A stretch of DNA of 64,000 nucleotides from Metaphire vulgaris (taxonomy: Eukaryota; Annelida; Clitellata; Crassiclitellata; Megascolecidae), in NCBI GenBank assembly GCA_018105865.1, contig CM030834.1:3769757-3833756 (forward strand), in the 5' to 3' direction. Within the stretch, counting starts at the first letter, position 1, and every line of letters begins with the position of its first letter. The notes below the pieces were generated by a model, which had not been told where the DNA came from, did no database searches, and saw only the letters and a list, made by a program, of their open reading frames with translations. Below are positions 21,594-34,605 of the stretch, one piece after another. The position numbers and the translations under genes are program-made.

Positions 21594-21795
21594 TAGGGCT
21601 GCGCTAACTGAGTAGTTTAGGAGTCGAGTAGGAGTCGAGTAGCTTAGCGAGTACTCGAGTACTCGCGTAAAACCGGAAATACATGATTTGCAAACGTTAC
21701 ACTCACATAATGCGTATTATTTGCTTCATGACCTTCATTTAACCAAAGCAGAACACTAAATGCAGTAAAAACTCAATTTTTCGGATATTCAAACA

Positions 21796-21837
<42 letters not shown>

Positions 21838-22136
21838 TATGCACTGCTATAGCACCATTTCTAATACTCAAGAGTATCAATCGATGGTACTTCAAATCTA
21901 TCCGCAAAAGACCAAGTAATTCCAGAGATTAGTCAGAGGGAAACAGCAACAATTACGAATAACTTAAATAAAGCCAAATAATAATTTGTAACAAATAACG
22001 GTTGGCCAAATTTTAATTAATTTGTTGGTTATTCTTTATTTAACTATTCTATGCGAGTACTCGACTCCAAAAAATTTACTCGACTCCAATTTGGAGTCGA
22101 GTACTCGCGTTACTCAAGTTACTCGGCGCAGCCCTA
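21594..22136. mobile_element. hAT-type MITE, TAGGGCTGCGC family, 543 bp
   Basis: Perfect 8-bp duplication gttactat (21586-21593 and 22137-22144). Ends TAGGGCTGCGC and GCGCAGCCCTA. Subterminal regions repeat gagtcgagtactcg, giving many short palindromes. An (AAT)n tract lies at 21798-21836. Confidence 0.9.
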
Positions 22137-22567
22137 GTTACTATAGTTTTCAAGATATTCGATTCTAGAGTTCTTGGTTAATTAAAGTTAAGTTTCTCAA
22201 TTTCACTTTGCATACCAGTAGTGTTTTAGTGTGAAAGTATTGGCTAAAAGCCAAAATATAGTTAGTTAAAAATAGATTTGCATTTTCCAGCAGGGAAACC
22301 ATGCACCCATGCTCAGAGCTTCAAACCTCAATAAAGCTAATATTAAAGTGTACAAGTTTGCAAGAAGGATATATAATAAGAGATAAAGTAATTGGACCTA
22401 CTGCCACTACTGGTAATTACACCACACATTACCAAAATAAATGGGAAAAACTTCAATGCCCCCACAACTCTTATGCTAAACTCCAATGCTACTCGACCAT
22501 TAATAAAACTCCCACAAACGAATGCATTACACCTGTTCTTAGATATTAACACTAACATTAACACCAC

Positions 22568-22933
22568 CAGGCCCTCCGAGAGGGGGGCAGGGGGGGCAAC
22601 TGCACAGGGGCCCGGCGGTCTGGAGGGGGCCCGGGCCGATGATGAATATGTATAATTAACAACAAAATGAATAATAACACTAAAGAACGGTTTAAATGTC
22701 AGTTCAGCAGAGGGGCCCGGCGAGCACAAGGGGCCCGGGACACAGTGCTAAATAAACGGCAGACGACGAGCAAAAAATAATAAAAAAAAGAAGTCGTCAA
22801 CATAAAAAGGTCGTAAACATTTATAATAAACGGCTGACGAGCAAAAAAAAAGGTCGTCAAGAAAAAATTATGACTTGTCAAGGGCCCGTCGGCCATTCTG
22901 CACAGGGGCCCGGAATTTCTCTCGGAGGGCCTG
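22568..22933. mobile_element. hAT-type MITE, CAGGCCCTCCGAG family, 366 bp
   Basis: Perfect 8-bp duplication aacaccac (22560-22567 and 22934-22941). Ends CAGGCCCTCCGAGAG and CTCTCGGAGGGCCTG. Repeated gacgagcaaaaa and aggtcgtcaa motifs inside. Relative at 34654-34916. Confidence 0.9.
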
Positions 22934-22941
22934 AACACCAC

Positions 22942-23696
22942 TGTCATAAAACTATGGAGACAAGACTATTCCCTCCCCAAATTTTCTATCTTTAGTGTGA
23001 TGTGGCTAACAAAAAATTCTTTTCCAGTGAGGGGTCGACCTCTACCAATAAGATGGTTAAACCCTCCAAATCCAGACTTATGAAACACTGATTATAATAC
23101 TGTATTGCCGGAAGACCTTCAAAACTCAAAAATAAATTAAAATAACTAAAAACCTAGACTTTTGTTTCTAAACATCCCTAGGGTTTTTCCAGCTCTGCCT
23201 AGTGCTTGTATGGCCCCCATCGTCCTCGCCCTTGACCTATGGCTCTTGGCCTCTGGCCCCTGGCCAAGGCAACAGTTTTCGAATTACTTACTCAGATCCT
23301 ACTTGGACGGCGAATGTTCTCGTCATCGGATACAGCTTTCAACGCGAGCGCTCTTATGCAGTGAATAAGGAGAAATACGACGAAACATCGACGGACCCTG
23401 TTCTTGTTGTATACGTCAACGCAGCGGCCGCGTGCGGCGGTTAAATCTGCCACCAACCGCTAGACGGCGTCGTCGTCGTCAAAAGACGCTCTTCTATTTC
23501 GCTATAATTCAATTGAACAGAGACGAAGATATGGTCACTCACTTCACCCGACCTCGTTTGATGAAGTCCAACTGTGTCAGGTCAGGTCGTCCGCCTGGTC
23601 TATGGCCTGGCCCCGGTAGATACTGCTCTGGGCCAAAGCTCTGCAAGGCTGCAATGAGGACGAGACGTAAGCAAGTGAATGAGCGCTCAGGGTTAA
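22942..23696. other. Non-coding, nothing recognised
   Basis: Several overlapping open frames at 23160-23780 on both strands lack recognisable motifs. Confidence 0.4.
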
Positions 23697-23991
23697 GGTG
23701 GTGGGACATTACCCGCGCATTGCGCGAGTTCATTTTGACGTCCTTTGCGATCGTGTTGAACGTGTAGGAGCGATTTTCCACACAGGCAAAAATTAAGCCA
23801 CGCTTACAACAGTTGATGTAGCGCTGAATAAATGGCAGACGAAGAATTACTTGCTATTTGCGGAATGATGATTTTAACAACATGTATCATCGCATCGGTA
23901 CCTGCTTTGTCGAAAGAAAAGAAGTCATAGAAACCCAGAAAGGCTAGACTTTGGCCTTGGTCATGACCACGGCGATACATAAGTTGTCTTG

Positions 23992-23994
<3 letters not shown>

Positions 23995-24063
<69 letters not shown>
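23995..24063. repeat. (AAT)n microsatellite
   Basis: About 23 perfect copies. Confidence 0.95.
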
Positions 24064-24342
24064 TATAGCGGTAAATAAAGCGTTTAGATTTCAAATTTAT
24101 TTCACTCCATTTCGTTGCATTGCGTGTAGATTCATTGTGTATTATATACATTCATGATTCACGTACCTGGTGTGGACTCATGGATTTATTATTAGAGGAT
24201 ACGGCATTACGTCATTTCTAACCAGGCTGCGTGAAGCCAGTAGCGCGTAGGCTAAAAATAGCACCTCCATTGTTAGCGGCCATTGTGGTTGAATCGGACG
24301 TGGGGGTAACTGAAAGTTGACAGTTGATGACAAGGGGGAGGG

Positions 24343-24622
24343 CAGTGTTATTTCTAGAATTTTGAATTTGGGGGGTGGTGGTGTCGGGAAAATCGGGGAG
24401 AGGGTGTCGGAATTTTTAAGTCTCTCCCCGGAAAAAGGCTGACAAAAAAGGTCATCCGACAATAAAAGTTTGGGGGAAGGGGTGTCCTTCATTGGGGGAG
24501 GGGTGTTCAGAGCTAATTAGTATCCATTTTGCATTATCACATTACCAAATTTTGGGGGGTGTCGACCTCAAATGGGGGGTGGTGGTGTTCAGGGGTGTTA
24601 GGAGGGTGTAAAAATATCCCTG
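24343..24622. mobile_element. MITE related to 15530-15701, inverted
   Basis: Left end CAGTGTTATTTCTAG, right end AAATATCCCTG, with interior G-rich runs and ggctgacaaaaaaggtcatc. Flanks are G-rich and only approximately duplicated. Confidence 0.65.
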
Positions 24623-24769
24623 GGAGGGGGTCGAAAATTGCCCAAAAATTGTTGACATAATTAATGGACAGCCCCATGCCTTATTGAAAACACGATTAAT
24701 GTCATCCAATAGGCTGTCCACTTGGTATTTTTCAAACACAAATTTCGAACAATAGCATCTTAATCAGTG

Positions 24770-25303
24770 GCGGCTCAGTGGCGGCTCCACAGGGGGGCCC
24801 CGGAGGGCGTGCCCCTATTGAGTGCCTGGCCTCCCAGTGGCCCCCTGTTGGGACCCTATACCTAATACTACATACCTGACACCAAACGGTAGGCCCCATG
24901 GTTAGAAGTTGCCACCCCAACTGCCCCCACTTGCCAAATCCTGGAGCCGCCACTGGGCCCAGGGTGGGTCCGTGCCCCCTATTGAGGGCCTGGCCCCCAT
25001 TGGCCACCCGGTTGGAACCCTATACTTAATACTACATACCTAACAACAAGCGGTAGGCCCCTATGATTAGAAGTTGCCACCCCAACCCCCACCACTTGCC
25101 AAATCCTGGAGCCGCCACTGGGCCCAGGGTGGGTCAGTGCCCCTATTGGGTGTCTGGCCCCAGTGGCCTCTGTTGGGACCCTATACTTAATACTACATAC
25201 CTAACAACAAGCGGTAGGCCCCTATGATTAGAAGTTGCCACCCCAACGCCCCCCCCCACTTGCCAAATCTTGGAACCTCCACTGATCTGAATCTCCATTT
25301 TCA
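24770..25303. repeat. CAGTGGCGGCTCC element with a tandem body, about 3 units
   Basis: Three successive copies of a unit of about 165 bp containing gttgggaccctata, ctacatacctaacaaca, gaagttgccaccccaac and cctggagccgccactg. A single related copy is at 35825-36030. Confidence 0.75.
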
Positions 25304-25619
25304 ATACATACTAATAAAAAGTTCTTAGACCATTGATAAAACATATCCGCAGCTATTCCCCATGGCTCAGCTGATGATTTTTTGGGTCTACCAATGTGGC
25401 TGCCGTTTGGGAATTTCCCAAAAAGTTGGCTTCAGCCAAATGACGTAATGCCGTCTCCTCTAATAATAACTCCATGTGTGGACTAGAGCTGGGTCGATTA
25501 CGATTATTTTTTCCGATTACGATTACGATTATTTTCGATTATTTTTCACGATTTTTCGATTACGATTACGGTTTTTTAAATAATCGCGATTTCGATTTCG
25601 ATTATTTCACAGTACCTTT

Positions 25620-27180
25620 AGAAACTGGCTTTCCCGCCATATTTTACAGTATTCGGCAATCCTCTGTGTATCGATGTTCAGTTGGTCTTCAACAGGGATA
25701 TTCTACACCCCTAACAACCTCCAACACCCCAAATTGAGGTCGACACCCCCTAAAATTTGGTGATGTGACAATGATATGCATACAGAATGCATATTTATGT
25801 ATTTATTTATTTATTTATTTATTTATTGACAATTTATATAGCGCAGTAGACAAGGCTAAAGCCTACAACAAGAGCGCTTAACACAGTTCATATCCAATAT
25901 TAAATAAATGTGTCTTCAAATTTCTAATGAAAAGTCCAGCTGAGACTGCTCCAGTCACATTGTCTGGAAGAGAGTTCCACAGGGCGGGATTCCCCCGCGC
26001 GAATGATCTTTCCCCAACTTAGGGGTCTTGGGCGGGGGAGGGACCAACAACTGCACTCTCCGACTGGACCTAAGAACCGATCTCCTCTCGATCACAGTCG
26101 ATCTTCGTACAAGCACAGTTAGATAATCAGGACAGAGTGGATCGTGTAAAGCCCGAAACGTAAGCCAACAGCGCTTGTAGACAATGCGCTGTGGAACACG
26201 GATCCAGTGGAGTCGATCTCTAAGGAGAGGAGTGATTAGCCCTGAACACCCTCAAACAGGCCCATTCAGAGGGGGCCTAGGAGGCCATTCGGCCCGGGCC
26301 TCCATCATTTTGTGGGCCTCCCTTTGTTTCCTTGTCTAGAATTCTGGGAGAGCTAGAAAGCTAGATAGCTACTACTAGAAGGGGCCTCAAAATTTGGTGA
26401 TGACCTTTTTGCTTGTTGATAATTTTGGGATTTTGGGAAAGCTAGGAAGGTATTCTGCGGTCCTCAAAATTGGTGATTACCTTTTTTCGCTTGTCAAAAT
26501 TTTAATTGTTGGGAAGGCTAGGAGAGGCCTCGAAATTCCAACTGGCCTGGGTCTCCTTCAGCCTCTGCATGAAGGGGCCTGCTCCCAATGGAGAAATACA
26601 CCTCACAACTTTTATCCTCGGATGACTTTTTTGCTTGTCAGACTTTTTGTGAGTCTCTATAACGTTTTTTGCTTGTCAGCCTTTTCGGTAAAGACTTCCA
26701 AATTTCGACACTCCCAGATTTTCCCGACACCCCAAATTCACAATCCTACAATCCTAGAAATAAATACACCCCAGATTTTTCCGACACCACCCCAATTCAC
26801 AATCCTAGAAATAACCCTGGTCTTCAATCTCCTTAAAGAATCGAGCCTGGGTGGCAAGACCGATATCGTCAGCGTATCCAAACTTCCTACTGATGGTATC
26901 AGGTAGGCCTAAGTCGTTTGTAGGCCTATAGGCCTACAAATTGAATAACGTGGGGGCTAGAACTGGACCCTATGGTAGACCGTTTCGTCGACGTCTCCAG
27001 GAGCTGACATCTCCCAAGTAAACTCAGAACCGTCTGTCAGAGATGAGTAATTCCACAAGTTGACAGAACCAGGGTGGCAAGTTGAGCGAGAGTTTGTACA
27101 TTAAACCCGCATGCCACACCGCATCGAAAGCTGCTGTCAAATCCAGAAAGATGGTGCCTGTCTTTATACGCAGTTGAGTC
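25620..27180 (-). pseudogene. Jockey-like LINE reverse transcriptase, split by an insertion
   Basis: Minus strand, from 27180: KTGTIFLDLTAAFDAVWHAG (RT motif A, LDLTAAFD), then NLPPWFCQLVELLISDRRF, NGLP-GPVLAPTLFNL (PQGS...LFN with Gln now a stop), and KFGYADDIGLAT (the catalytic YADD motif) near 26870. After the inserted element 25693-26819 the frame resumes as LNIDTQRIAEYC. Stops and frameshifts show a dead copy. Confidence 0.8.
25693..26819. mobile_element. hAT-like element C, nested in the LINE fragment
   Basis: Perfect 8-bp duplication gtcttcaa (25685-25692 and 26820-26827). Ends CAGGGATATTCTACACC and AAATAACCCTG. The interior has (TTTA)n, a retroelement-tail-like tttatatagcgc, and four TTTTTTGCTTGTCAG-type modules near 26400-26690. 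Confidence 0.8.
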
Positions 27181-28690
27181 CATTTTCAATGAAAATCTGA
27201 TAACCATTGGTAAATTGATCTTTCTTTGAATCGGAAATATTGTATAATATAACTTACGGGAATAATCGAAAAATAATCGTGATTTCGATTATTTTTTCAA
27301 CGATTATCGATTATTTCGATTTATTTAATAATCGTCTCGATTTCGATTACGATTTTTTCAAAAATCGCGATTACGATTTCGATTTCGATTAATCGACCCA
27401 CCCCTAGTGTGGACGAGTTTTCCAGCAATCTCGAGCCATATCGATGGCTTTTATCACTTTCTTTATACGTATCGCATGTGCTATCCCATTCCCATAAAAT
27501 GGGTTGCGCCGCCGCCTCATTCAATGTATTTATATCAAATTGATATCAAATTCACTTTTTGTAGCCATGATTAATTTTCTCTTGTCTTCTCTTTATTTCA
27601 AATTATTTGGGGGCTGACCATAGATTTATTATTAATATATTAAAGTCTATGGGGCTGACGTTTCAATCGATGCCTGATTGGTTGAAAAGTCAAAATGAAC
27701 GCGACCGAAACTCGGGTGAATGTGCAACCACAATCAGTCGTGCGCGGCGGCGTTGATTTCTCCCCTCCGTGTGCTTGCACGCGATCAATGTATGCTAATG
27801 TCCCAGTCACCATTCGAAAGCAGCTTATCATTCAAGCATTGAAAGCGCTTTCGCAAAGGACGTCAAAATGAACTCGCGCAAAGCGCGCTAATGTCCCACC
27901 ACCTAATTAGGGAGTCAGGGCCACGTGACAAAAGAAACAAACAGATCTATTGGATACTGGACCAATTATACATAATTTAGCGCTGTAAATTAAGTTCGCC
28001 GAATTCTTAGACAAATTCATATTTTAACTTAGTACTGTCGTGTGTTGTTATTACGACTAATTGTTTCTATTAAAATACATTTTACTTTGGGGCCATCCAT
28101 AAATGACGTAACGCACTTAGGGGGGGTTCAAACATTTGTGACGACGTGTGACGACGGGGATGGGTTCCAGAAATGTGACGTCACATAATACGACATATTT
28201 TTATTAATACCGCAATGCTATGTTACCGTAGAATTGAACGTATTTTACACTTATAGTTATTATAATTCATTATATTATAATTATAATATAATATTATAAT
28301 ATAATATTATATTATATTATAATTTCATTATATTAAAAGAATTTTTAAAAGTTCTGAATATTGTTTCAACTATAATAATTATAGCAAAGACGTTTGAGAG
28401 TGGGGGGAGGTATGGTGAGCACGTTGACGGGGTCTGGGGGCAGAACTCCCAGTGGGGTCAAGGGGCCAACTTTGCCAAGCCCCTGGTCAGGGGCGAAGCC
28501 CTCCTGAAGCTGAACAACTTTTACTTTTGCAACATTAGAATTCGTTAGCATTACTATTCCATGCGCAATGAGTGCATTGAATAACTTTTAAACAATATTT
28601 TTATCTATCCGATAAAATTTCTTGCAAATAGTAACATGGACGGCCATGGCAGGTCCCAGTCCATCTGACGAACGACTGCTTGTTAAGTTG

Positions 28691-28691
<1 letters not shown>

Positions 28692-28785
<94 letters not shown>

Positions 28786-28791
28786 GAGAGA
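28692..28791. repeat. (TA)n followed by (GA)n
   Basis: About 46 bp of TA then about 50 bp of GA, uninterrupted except for one aaac. Confidence 0.95.
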
Positions 28792-28810
28792 GAACGCTTG
28801 GTACTTAGAC

Positions 28811-29244
28811 TAGGGGCTGTCCATTAATCATGTCAACAATTTTTGGGCAATTTTTTTACCCCTTGTCAACAACTGTCAACTTTCAGTTACCCTCCCCCTT
28901 ATAATTATGTCAAAAACTTTTGACCCCCGGACCCTCTCCAAGATCAATGACAGGTCACAATAACTAGGTTATTATTTTTTGCGGTGATGACCATTTTTCC
29001 CTTTTTTGCTCATCGAGTGTCAAAATGTGGTGGTGATGATCTTTTTTGCCATGCTTTTTCCATTGCAATAGGCCTAAGTATACTATAGTATTCCATGAAA
29101 TTTCTTATTTTTTGATTATTTGTAAAAAGTGAAATTGTTGACGTCAACTTCTCTTGACCCCCCCCTCCCCTTGTCAACAACTGTCAAACTTTTTCAAGCC
29201 CCCTACCTGTTTAATTCTTGACGTAATTAATGGACAGCCCCCTA
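28811..29244. mobile_element. Nested MITE, TAGGGGCTGTCCATTAAT ends
   Basis: Ends TAGGGGCTGTCCATTAAT and ATTAATGGACAGCCCCCTA. Partial ends of the same family occur at about 4775-4795 and 24655-24685. No clear target duplication. Confidence 0.65.
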
Positions 29245-29965
29245 GTAGAGCCGATCCTCAACCAACCCCTACCCCTCACGAAAAATTTCTCTACAGTTTT
29301 GCATGAATCTCACGGGTGGCCCTGATGGCAAGTGGGGGAAGTTCAGACCCCCCTCAAGGCCCCAACTCCCCCTGGCCTCGCCACTGAATTATAGCGATTA
29401 TTTTCAAACGAAACGTTAATTTTGACATTCGAAAGACGACCAGAGGGATTAGCGCGTTGTGACGTCATATTTGAGGGAGTCTGACTTTTTGTTACGACGC
29501 GTTACGAAGGGGAGGGGGTAAAAAACTGCCAAAATCGCGTTACGTCATTTATGGATGGCCCCTTTGTTCGCAATTTCACACTTTATCCAGGTGGATGCAA
29601 TTGCATCCACTTGCATCCCCTCCGGACGCCCATGAGCAAATGATGTCATGCAATTCAATCCCTAGCGCCACTTCTCGTCAAAAAAGGAAGCAGTGACGCA
29701 GACTAGGAGCGTTTTGAATTTTTTGCCGCTTTGATCTGTTTTATTTGCAAATTTTGCATTTTGATTATCATTTTCGTGTTCGGCGCATAAAATTAATAAC
29801 AGTTTTAACAAATGACTAACTTCATTTGAATAACATGACTTTTGTCCAGATTTGTTGCCCAGTGTAATCGGCCGATTGTTTGCGATCGATTGTTCGGAAC
29901 CATTCAAGAAGGCATTCGGCCGATTGTCGGGCCGATAATCGGCCGGAGGAATTATCGGCGAATTT

Positions 29966-30077
<112 letters not shown>

Positions 30078-30922
30078 TGCTGTTACTGTTACTACCGGTA
30101 CTACTGACACTGCTGGTGCTGCTATAAAAGTTTATCAGACATTTTAATTATTGAGGCATGAATTTCGGCACATTAGGTTCCGCTCATCGAATATTTGATA
30201 GCTATTAATTTGGTCAGCTCATCTGGTTAGGATGGTGGCGTTTGTTAATTTTTAAATTTCAATTGAAAAATTTTAATTATTCAATATCGCGAGTGAGTCA
30301 CAATACTATTATTCTTCTGATCGCAGAGCTTGACATCTGACAGCGTGCGCTGTGACTATTTAGAATTCTACTATGCCAGTTCGATAGGTGGCAATATGGA
30401 TGCTATAGTTAAGAGAAATTAATCAATTGCATGAGCAAATGATGAGCAAATGACACCCATACACCAAATTTCACCACCACTATAATTAAGAAAATTTTCC
30501 ACCACCCTTTGCAAGTCATAAAGACTAAATAGAACAGAATAGTAGCAGCACAGGCGTTGCGAAATCTCGAGATTTGAAGCATGTTTTCGGACTATATAGG
30601 CCTAACAGCATATCGGCATTCCCCCTAACACTGACTGATAAAATTTCTCAGCGGTTTTGCACGAATCTCGTGACTAATTTTAGCAGCCAAATGTAATCAC
30701 GCCTTTTCTTGGACGCGATCAATATCTGGCCTGAATTTTCGCTAGATGGCGCCACTGCACGTTGAAATTTTAAAGATGAGCTTAAATTATTGCACTCAGG
30801 ATTATAACGCCTCAGAAGTTCGCCAAATTCCATGTATTTTGACTCGATGACTGTCAAGATTTTTGAGATGAAACAGGGTAGCCTAGTACCACTTTTGGAC
30901 CACACAATACAAATATAGTCAT

Positions 30923-31229
30923 CAGTGACGGTTCCAGGATTTCTTGATAGGAGACGAAATGAATTCATAAGAAGTTGGTGAGAGACGAAAAGAGGGGGAA
31001 ATCATTAAACTTTGCCGAAAAAGAAAAGGGCTGACAAACAAAAAGGCAATTTTTCCTGAATTTTACTAGACTTTTACCGAAAAATAAATTGACAACTTGA
31101 CAAGCAAAAAGAGGTCACCTGCAGTTTTTTCCGTCATTTTACCTGACCTATACCCAAAAATAGTTTGACAAACAAAAAACCCCGGTGGGGGATGCATCCC
31201 CGCTCATCCCCCACGTAGAACCGCCACTG
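30923..31229. mobile_element. hAT-type MITE, CAGTGacGGTTCC subfamily
   Basis: Perfect 8-bp duplication atagtcat (30915-30922 and 31230-31237). Ends CAGTGACGGTTCCAGG and TAGAACCGCCACTG. Several gacaagcaaaaa modules inside. Confidence 0.9.
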
Positions 31230-31237
31230 ATAGTCAT

Positions 31238-32084
31238 GTTCTTACAAAATAGGTTAGGTCCCTAAATAGTTAAAACTCTCGCAAATATAAGTTTTTTTGC
31301 CTGAACTATTGTTTAGAATGAAATGACCGAGTGCTCTATGGTAGATTTTGTTTATTGCTTTGGTTATGTATGTGATGGTCTTGACACGAATGAATGAACG
31401 AAGAAAGCCAGCCCTATCATGCTATATGCCGACAGCCGATCTTCTTGGGCTAGAATCTCAACAGTATTGATTATATCAGAACCTAGATTCCACGTAGTTC
31501 GTTCTCGGGCGAGTGACTCATCATCGCAAATATTCGGTACTCTGACCCCTGGCGGGGGGGATATCTGGGTGTCATCTGTCCGGGTGGTCTTCCCACCAGA
31601 AGGCATGTTCAGAGCAGAACAGTTACATGTTCAAAATTGAGAGCACTGGTCTTGTTTTCCCATTGGTACATCCTCGTCTTGCAAAACAAGACATGCAACA
31701 TACTTGAGATATTATTGCTGCTGTTCGGTGTATGGGATATTATATACAGTGAGCATCTACGCGCCTAGGCTGGTGTTTATTATGTCTGGAGAATTGGTTT
31801 GAGTCGTTGAAAGGCAATAAATATAGGATCTTTGCTGGAGCTACATACACTCTGCCGGGCAGTTAAATTGTGCTTCTATTCTATCCTGGGGCTGGTGCCA
31901 TCCATGACACTGGTCGGTGAATGGCGTGGCATGTCCTGATATTCCAGATCGTTGAGATGGAGAGAAGGGACGAGTGACGACTTGCGAATGCATGGAAGCA
32001 AATGGCGTTTTGAAACCAACGCACAACCATTATGAGGCAGTAAGTAGTCAGAGGCTGCTTTTAATGTCTTCACACACACACGCG

Positions 32085-32121
<37 letters not shown>

Positions 32122-34605
32122 AGATATACCCGGTACACTGTATCTGCTATGAGAAACTTTTCAGAGACAGCAGTCTGGTTTACAGATTGCCCCATCTTCA
32201 CAGCAGCAATTTTTCATATACGTTGCAAGATTAGTCTATGAAACGTTCTGTCTCGAGTTGATGAGATATGCGTGTTTGTGTGTGTATGTGCTTGTGTGTG
32301 CTTGTGTGTGTGTGTGTGTGTGTGTACTTGTGTGTGTACTTGTGTACGTGTGTGTATGTTGGAAATTTCTAAGCCAGCTAGCAGTGTCAATTATTGTTAC
32401 TTGCATTGTGTTCCTTTTAAAAAGATCACGACTTCAAGATGATTTATAGTTATTTTATTTTTACCTTTGGCTGATTAAGAATTCGAAGAGGCGTTTTCCT
32501 TACAGGAGGCGTAGGTTTGTATCTCTGCAAAGGATAAAATGTCTCTTATATTATTCTGTGGGAACAAAATCTATTTAAGATACTTAGTTTTATGATCATT
32601 CGAGGCAAATTCCTTTGGCAAAATCTTGTGAGGGAAATCGCCCGTAAAGCACGAATCGTCATATGGTTCGACTCATACCACGCCCGGCTGTGTTTATCTC
32701 TGCAATGAATTGATATCTGTTCAGACAAGCAACAGAAAGCAAAACTCTATCCAGACAGATTTTCAAGTGGCCTCAAGTCGGCCGATAATAGCCGATAGCC
32801 AAGTCCTCCATCTTGGAATTTAGCAACGAATGCAATAAACGGCTAGAGTTCCGCTCTAACGTTGAGATTAAATCATGTTTGTTAACGAATATTTTCAGCC
32901 ATGTTTGGGCGAGGTGTGTTTTTTTCCCTCCCGATATCTTATCCTACCCAGTGTAAGAGGCCCGTTTCGTCCTAGCAAACGTTCCCGTCTCTAACGCAAA
33001 CACTGTGCGTGTGCAGTTCTAGCTTTTGTTGCATATTTTGCATTCTTGCAGCCGCGTTTAGTGGCTTCTTAGAAACGAGCAGTTAATCAAAAAACCTGCA
33101 GAAATGGGGATTCTCCATTCGACTGAGTTCATCTTCTTTCCCACTGGACAGCGCTTAACAATAGAATGGATGTTGACCATGACACGCTGAGACGGTCCAA
33201 TTATATTATGACGGGTTCAGTATATTGTACTTCTGCCTGTGCAAGGTCAATGTGTTCTTCTTATGGATTCTCTGAATGGAAGCGCCACCTATCTATCATC
33301 GTCGTCATTGAACTTCTATAGCGCCATTTCAGGAATGTCCTTGGCATCAGTCGACCGACGGTCGCTTAATCTTGATTTCAATCACAATCCCTCATTGTCA
33401 AATCCAACATCTAACAATTAAAATAATAGAATATTGTCTCCGAATGTCTTCTAGCTGAACTGTTGTTATTTTCATATGTTTTCTTACTATTTTCAGGATT
33501 ATGTACAAAACCTCTTGCTATGGAAAATAGACTGCTGTGTGTGTCTGTGTGTGTTTGTGTGTGTGTGTGTCTGTCTGTCTGTCTGTCTGTGTGTGTAACA
33601 TTTATAACATTGGTTCATTATTAAGAATGTGCATTAGGATTGTTGGAATTTTAATTAAAACATAGGTTAAAATTTAATTAAGAAGTTAACTGAAGTTAAT
33701 TAAAACATAGGTTAAAACAACAAAAATAGCCGCAAAAGCCCAAAATTAACTCTATATTGGTCAATAATTTAAATGTAGGCCTATTTCTGATTCCTTCCCC
33801 GACTACCACTTTAAGAACCAATGGTCTAAATAATTGAAAAAGTTAGAAAACTTTGGGGCTTGGCTTAATTAAATTGAACAGAATGCTTTAGCGGATTCCA
33901 CGGCATCATCAGCACAAAAGCTGTTGTTGTTTCGTGAAAAGCAAGAAGTGCAGTAAGTGACGCAGTGAAGAACAAGGAGTGCCACAACAGCGCTTTCAGT
34001 CTCTGGTCAATTGATAAGTGCGCAGTGCGGTCACTTATGAACAAACTGTTTGGCACTATTTGGCAAGAGGGAAAATTCAAAATGTCGACTCAAATAGCAC
34101 CGTCTCTTTGGTAACGCAGACCATTTTATTGGAACCCGGTCCCTGAAGTCGGTGTTCGGTGGCGTATCCAGGGTATAGCATATAAGACAAATGCCCTGGG
34201 CGCCACAGCCTATAAGCTAAGTTTACGCTAAGCTACGACAAGCTAAGTTTACGCATAGAGCCATGGACTTGAATTAAAATATCAGAAGACAAGAGTTTAT
34301 GCCTCTATGAGTCATGGTGCTACTGCAACTGCTAGTTACTAGGTATGTTATTACGACTACTATATTATCATAATATGTTATGATAGTTATATAATTCGAG
34401 TTTTTTGCATTAAGAATTTATAAATTTTAGTGACAAAATTTGTATTTAAAAAATACATGCGGCCCTTCAAACAATTTTAATTTCCATGCGGCCCTCTGCA
34501 CTAAAAAGGTTGCCCACACCTGGATTAGATCATTGTAGATTGGTATCTTGGAGTATCTGTAACAGAACGACCGTAATTTGTTGTTCGGATTAGTAGGGCC
34601 TACTT
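31238..34605. other. Long stretch without recognised genes
   Basis: Holds (CA)n at 32076-32119, (TG)n at 32270-32360 and (TG)n(TCTG)n at 33537-33595. A retroelement tail in reverse orientation (gaacttctatagcgccatt, 33311) is present, and ttaattaaaacataggtt is duplicated (33651, 33696). An 80-codon open frame on the minus strand (31364-31606, MPSGGKTTRTDD...) has normal composition but no family I know. Confidence 0.5.

Larger units (their letters stand above)
24179..25476. mobile_element. hAT-like element A inside the PIF/Harbinger-like element
   Basis: Long inverted ends: CATGGATTTATTATTAGAGG (24179) against the reverse complement of 25437-25476 (cgtaatgccgtctcctctaa and taataactccatg). It is flanked by tgtggact (24171-24178) and tgtggac(t) (25477-25484). 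It contains the MITE 24343-24622 and the CAGTGGCGG cluster 24770-25303. Confidence 0.75.
25484..27406. mobile_element. hAT-like element B, 1.9 kb, carrying LINE sequence
   Basis: Perfect 8-bp duplication gtgtggac (25476-25483 and 27407-27414). Ends TAGAGCTGGGTCGATTA and TAATCGACCCACCCCTA, with subterminal repeats of cgattacgatt on both sides. The interior is a LINE reverse-transcriptase segment (25620-27180) which is itself interrupted by 25693-26819. Confidence 0.8.
23697..27903. mobile_element. 4.2-kb composite element with PIF/Harbinger-like termini
   Basis: The left end GGTGGTGGGACATTA (23697) and right end TAATGTCCCACCACC (to 27903) are inverted copies that stay similar for about 55 bp, through gcgcgagttcattttgacg and tcctttgcg. 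Both are flanked by TAA (23694-23696, 27904-27906). A 3-bp TWA duplication is the PIF/Harbinger signature. Just inside the left end an ATG at 23832 opens MADEELLAICGMMI with a nearby basic stretch KEKKS; this could be a transposase start, but stops follow at once. Most of the interior is later insertions. Confidence 0.7.
28089..29562. mobile_element. MITE-like element with GGGGCCATCCATAAATGACG ends
   Basis: Left end GGGGCCATCCATAAATGACG, right end the exact inverse ending 29562; both continue with taacgc-type bases. No clean duplication. It contains the (TA)n-(GA)n tract 28692-28791 and a second element 28811-29244. Confidence 0.7.
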
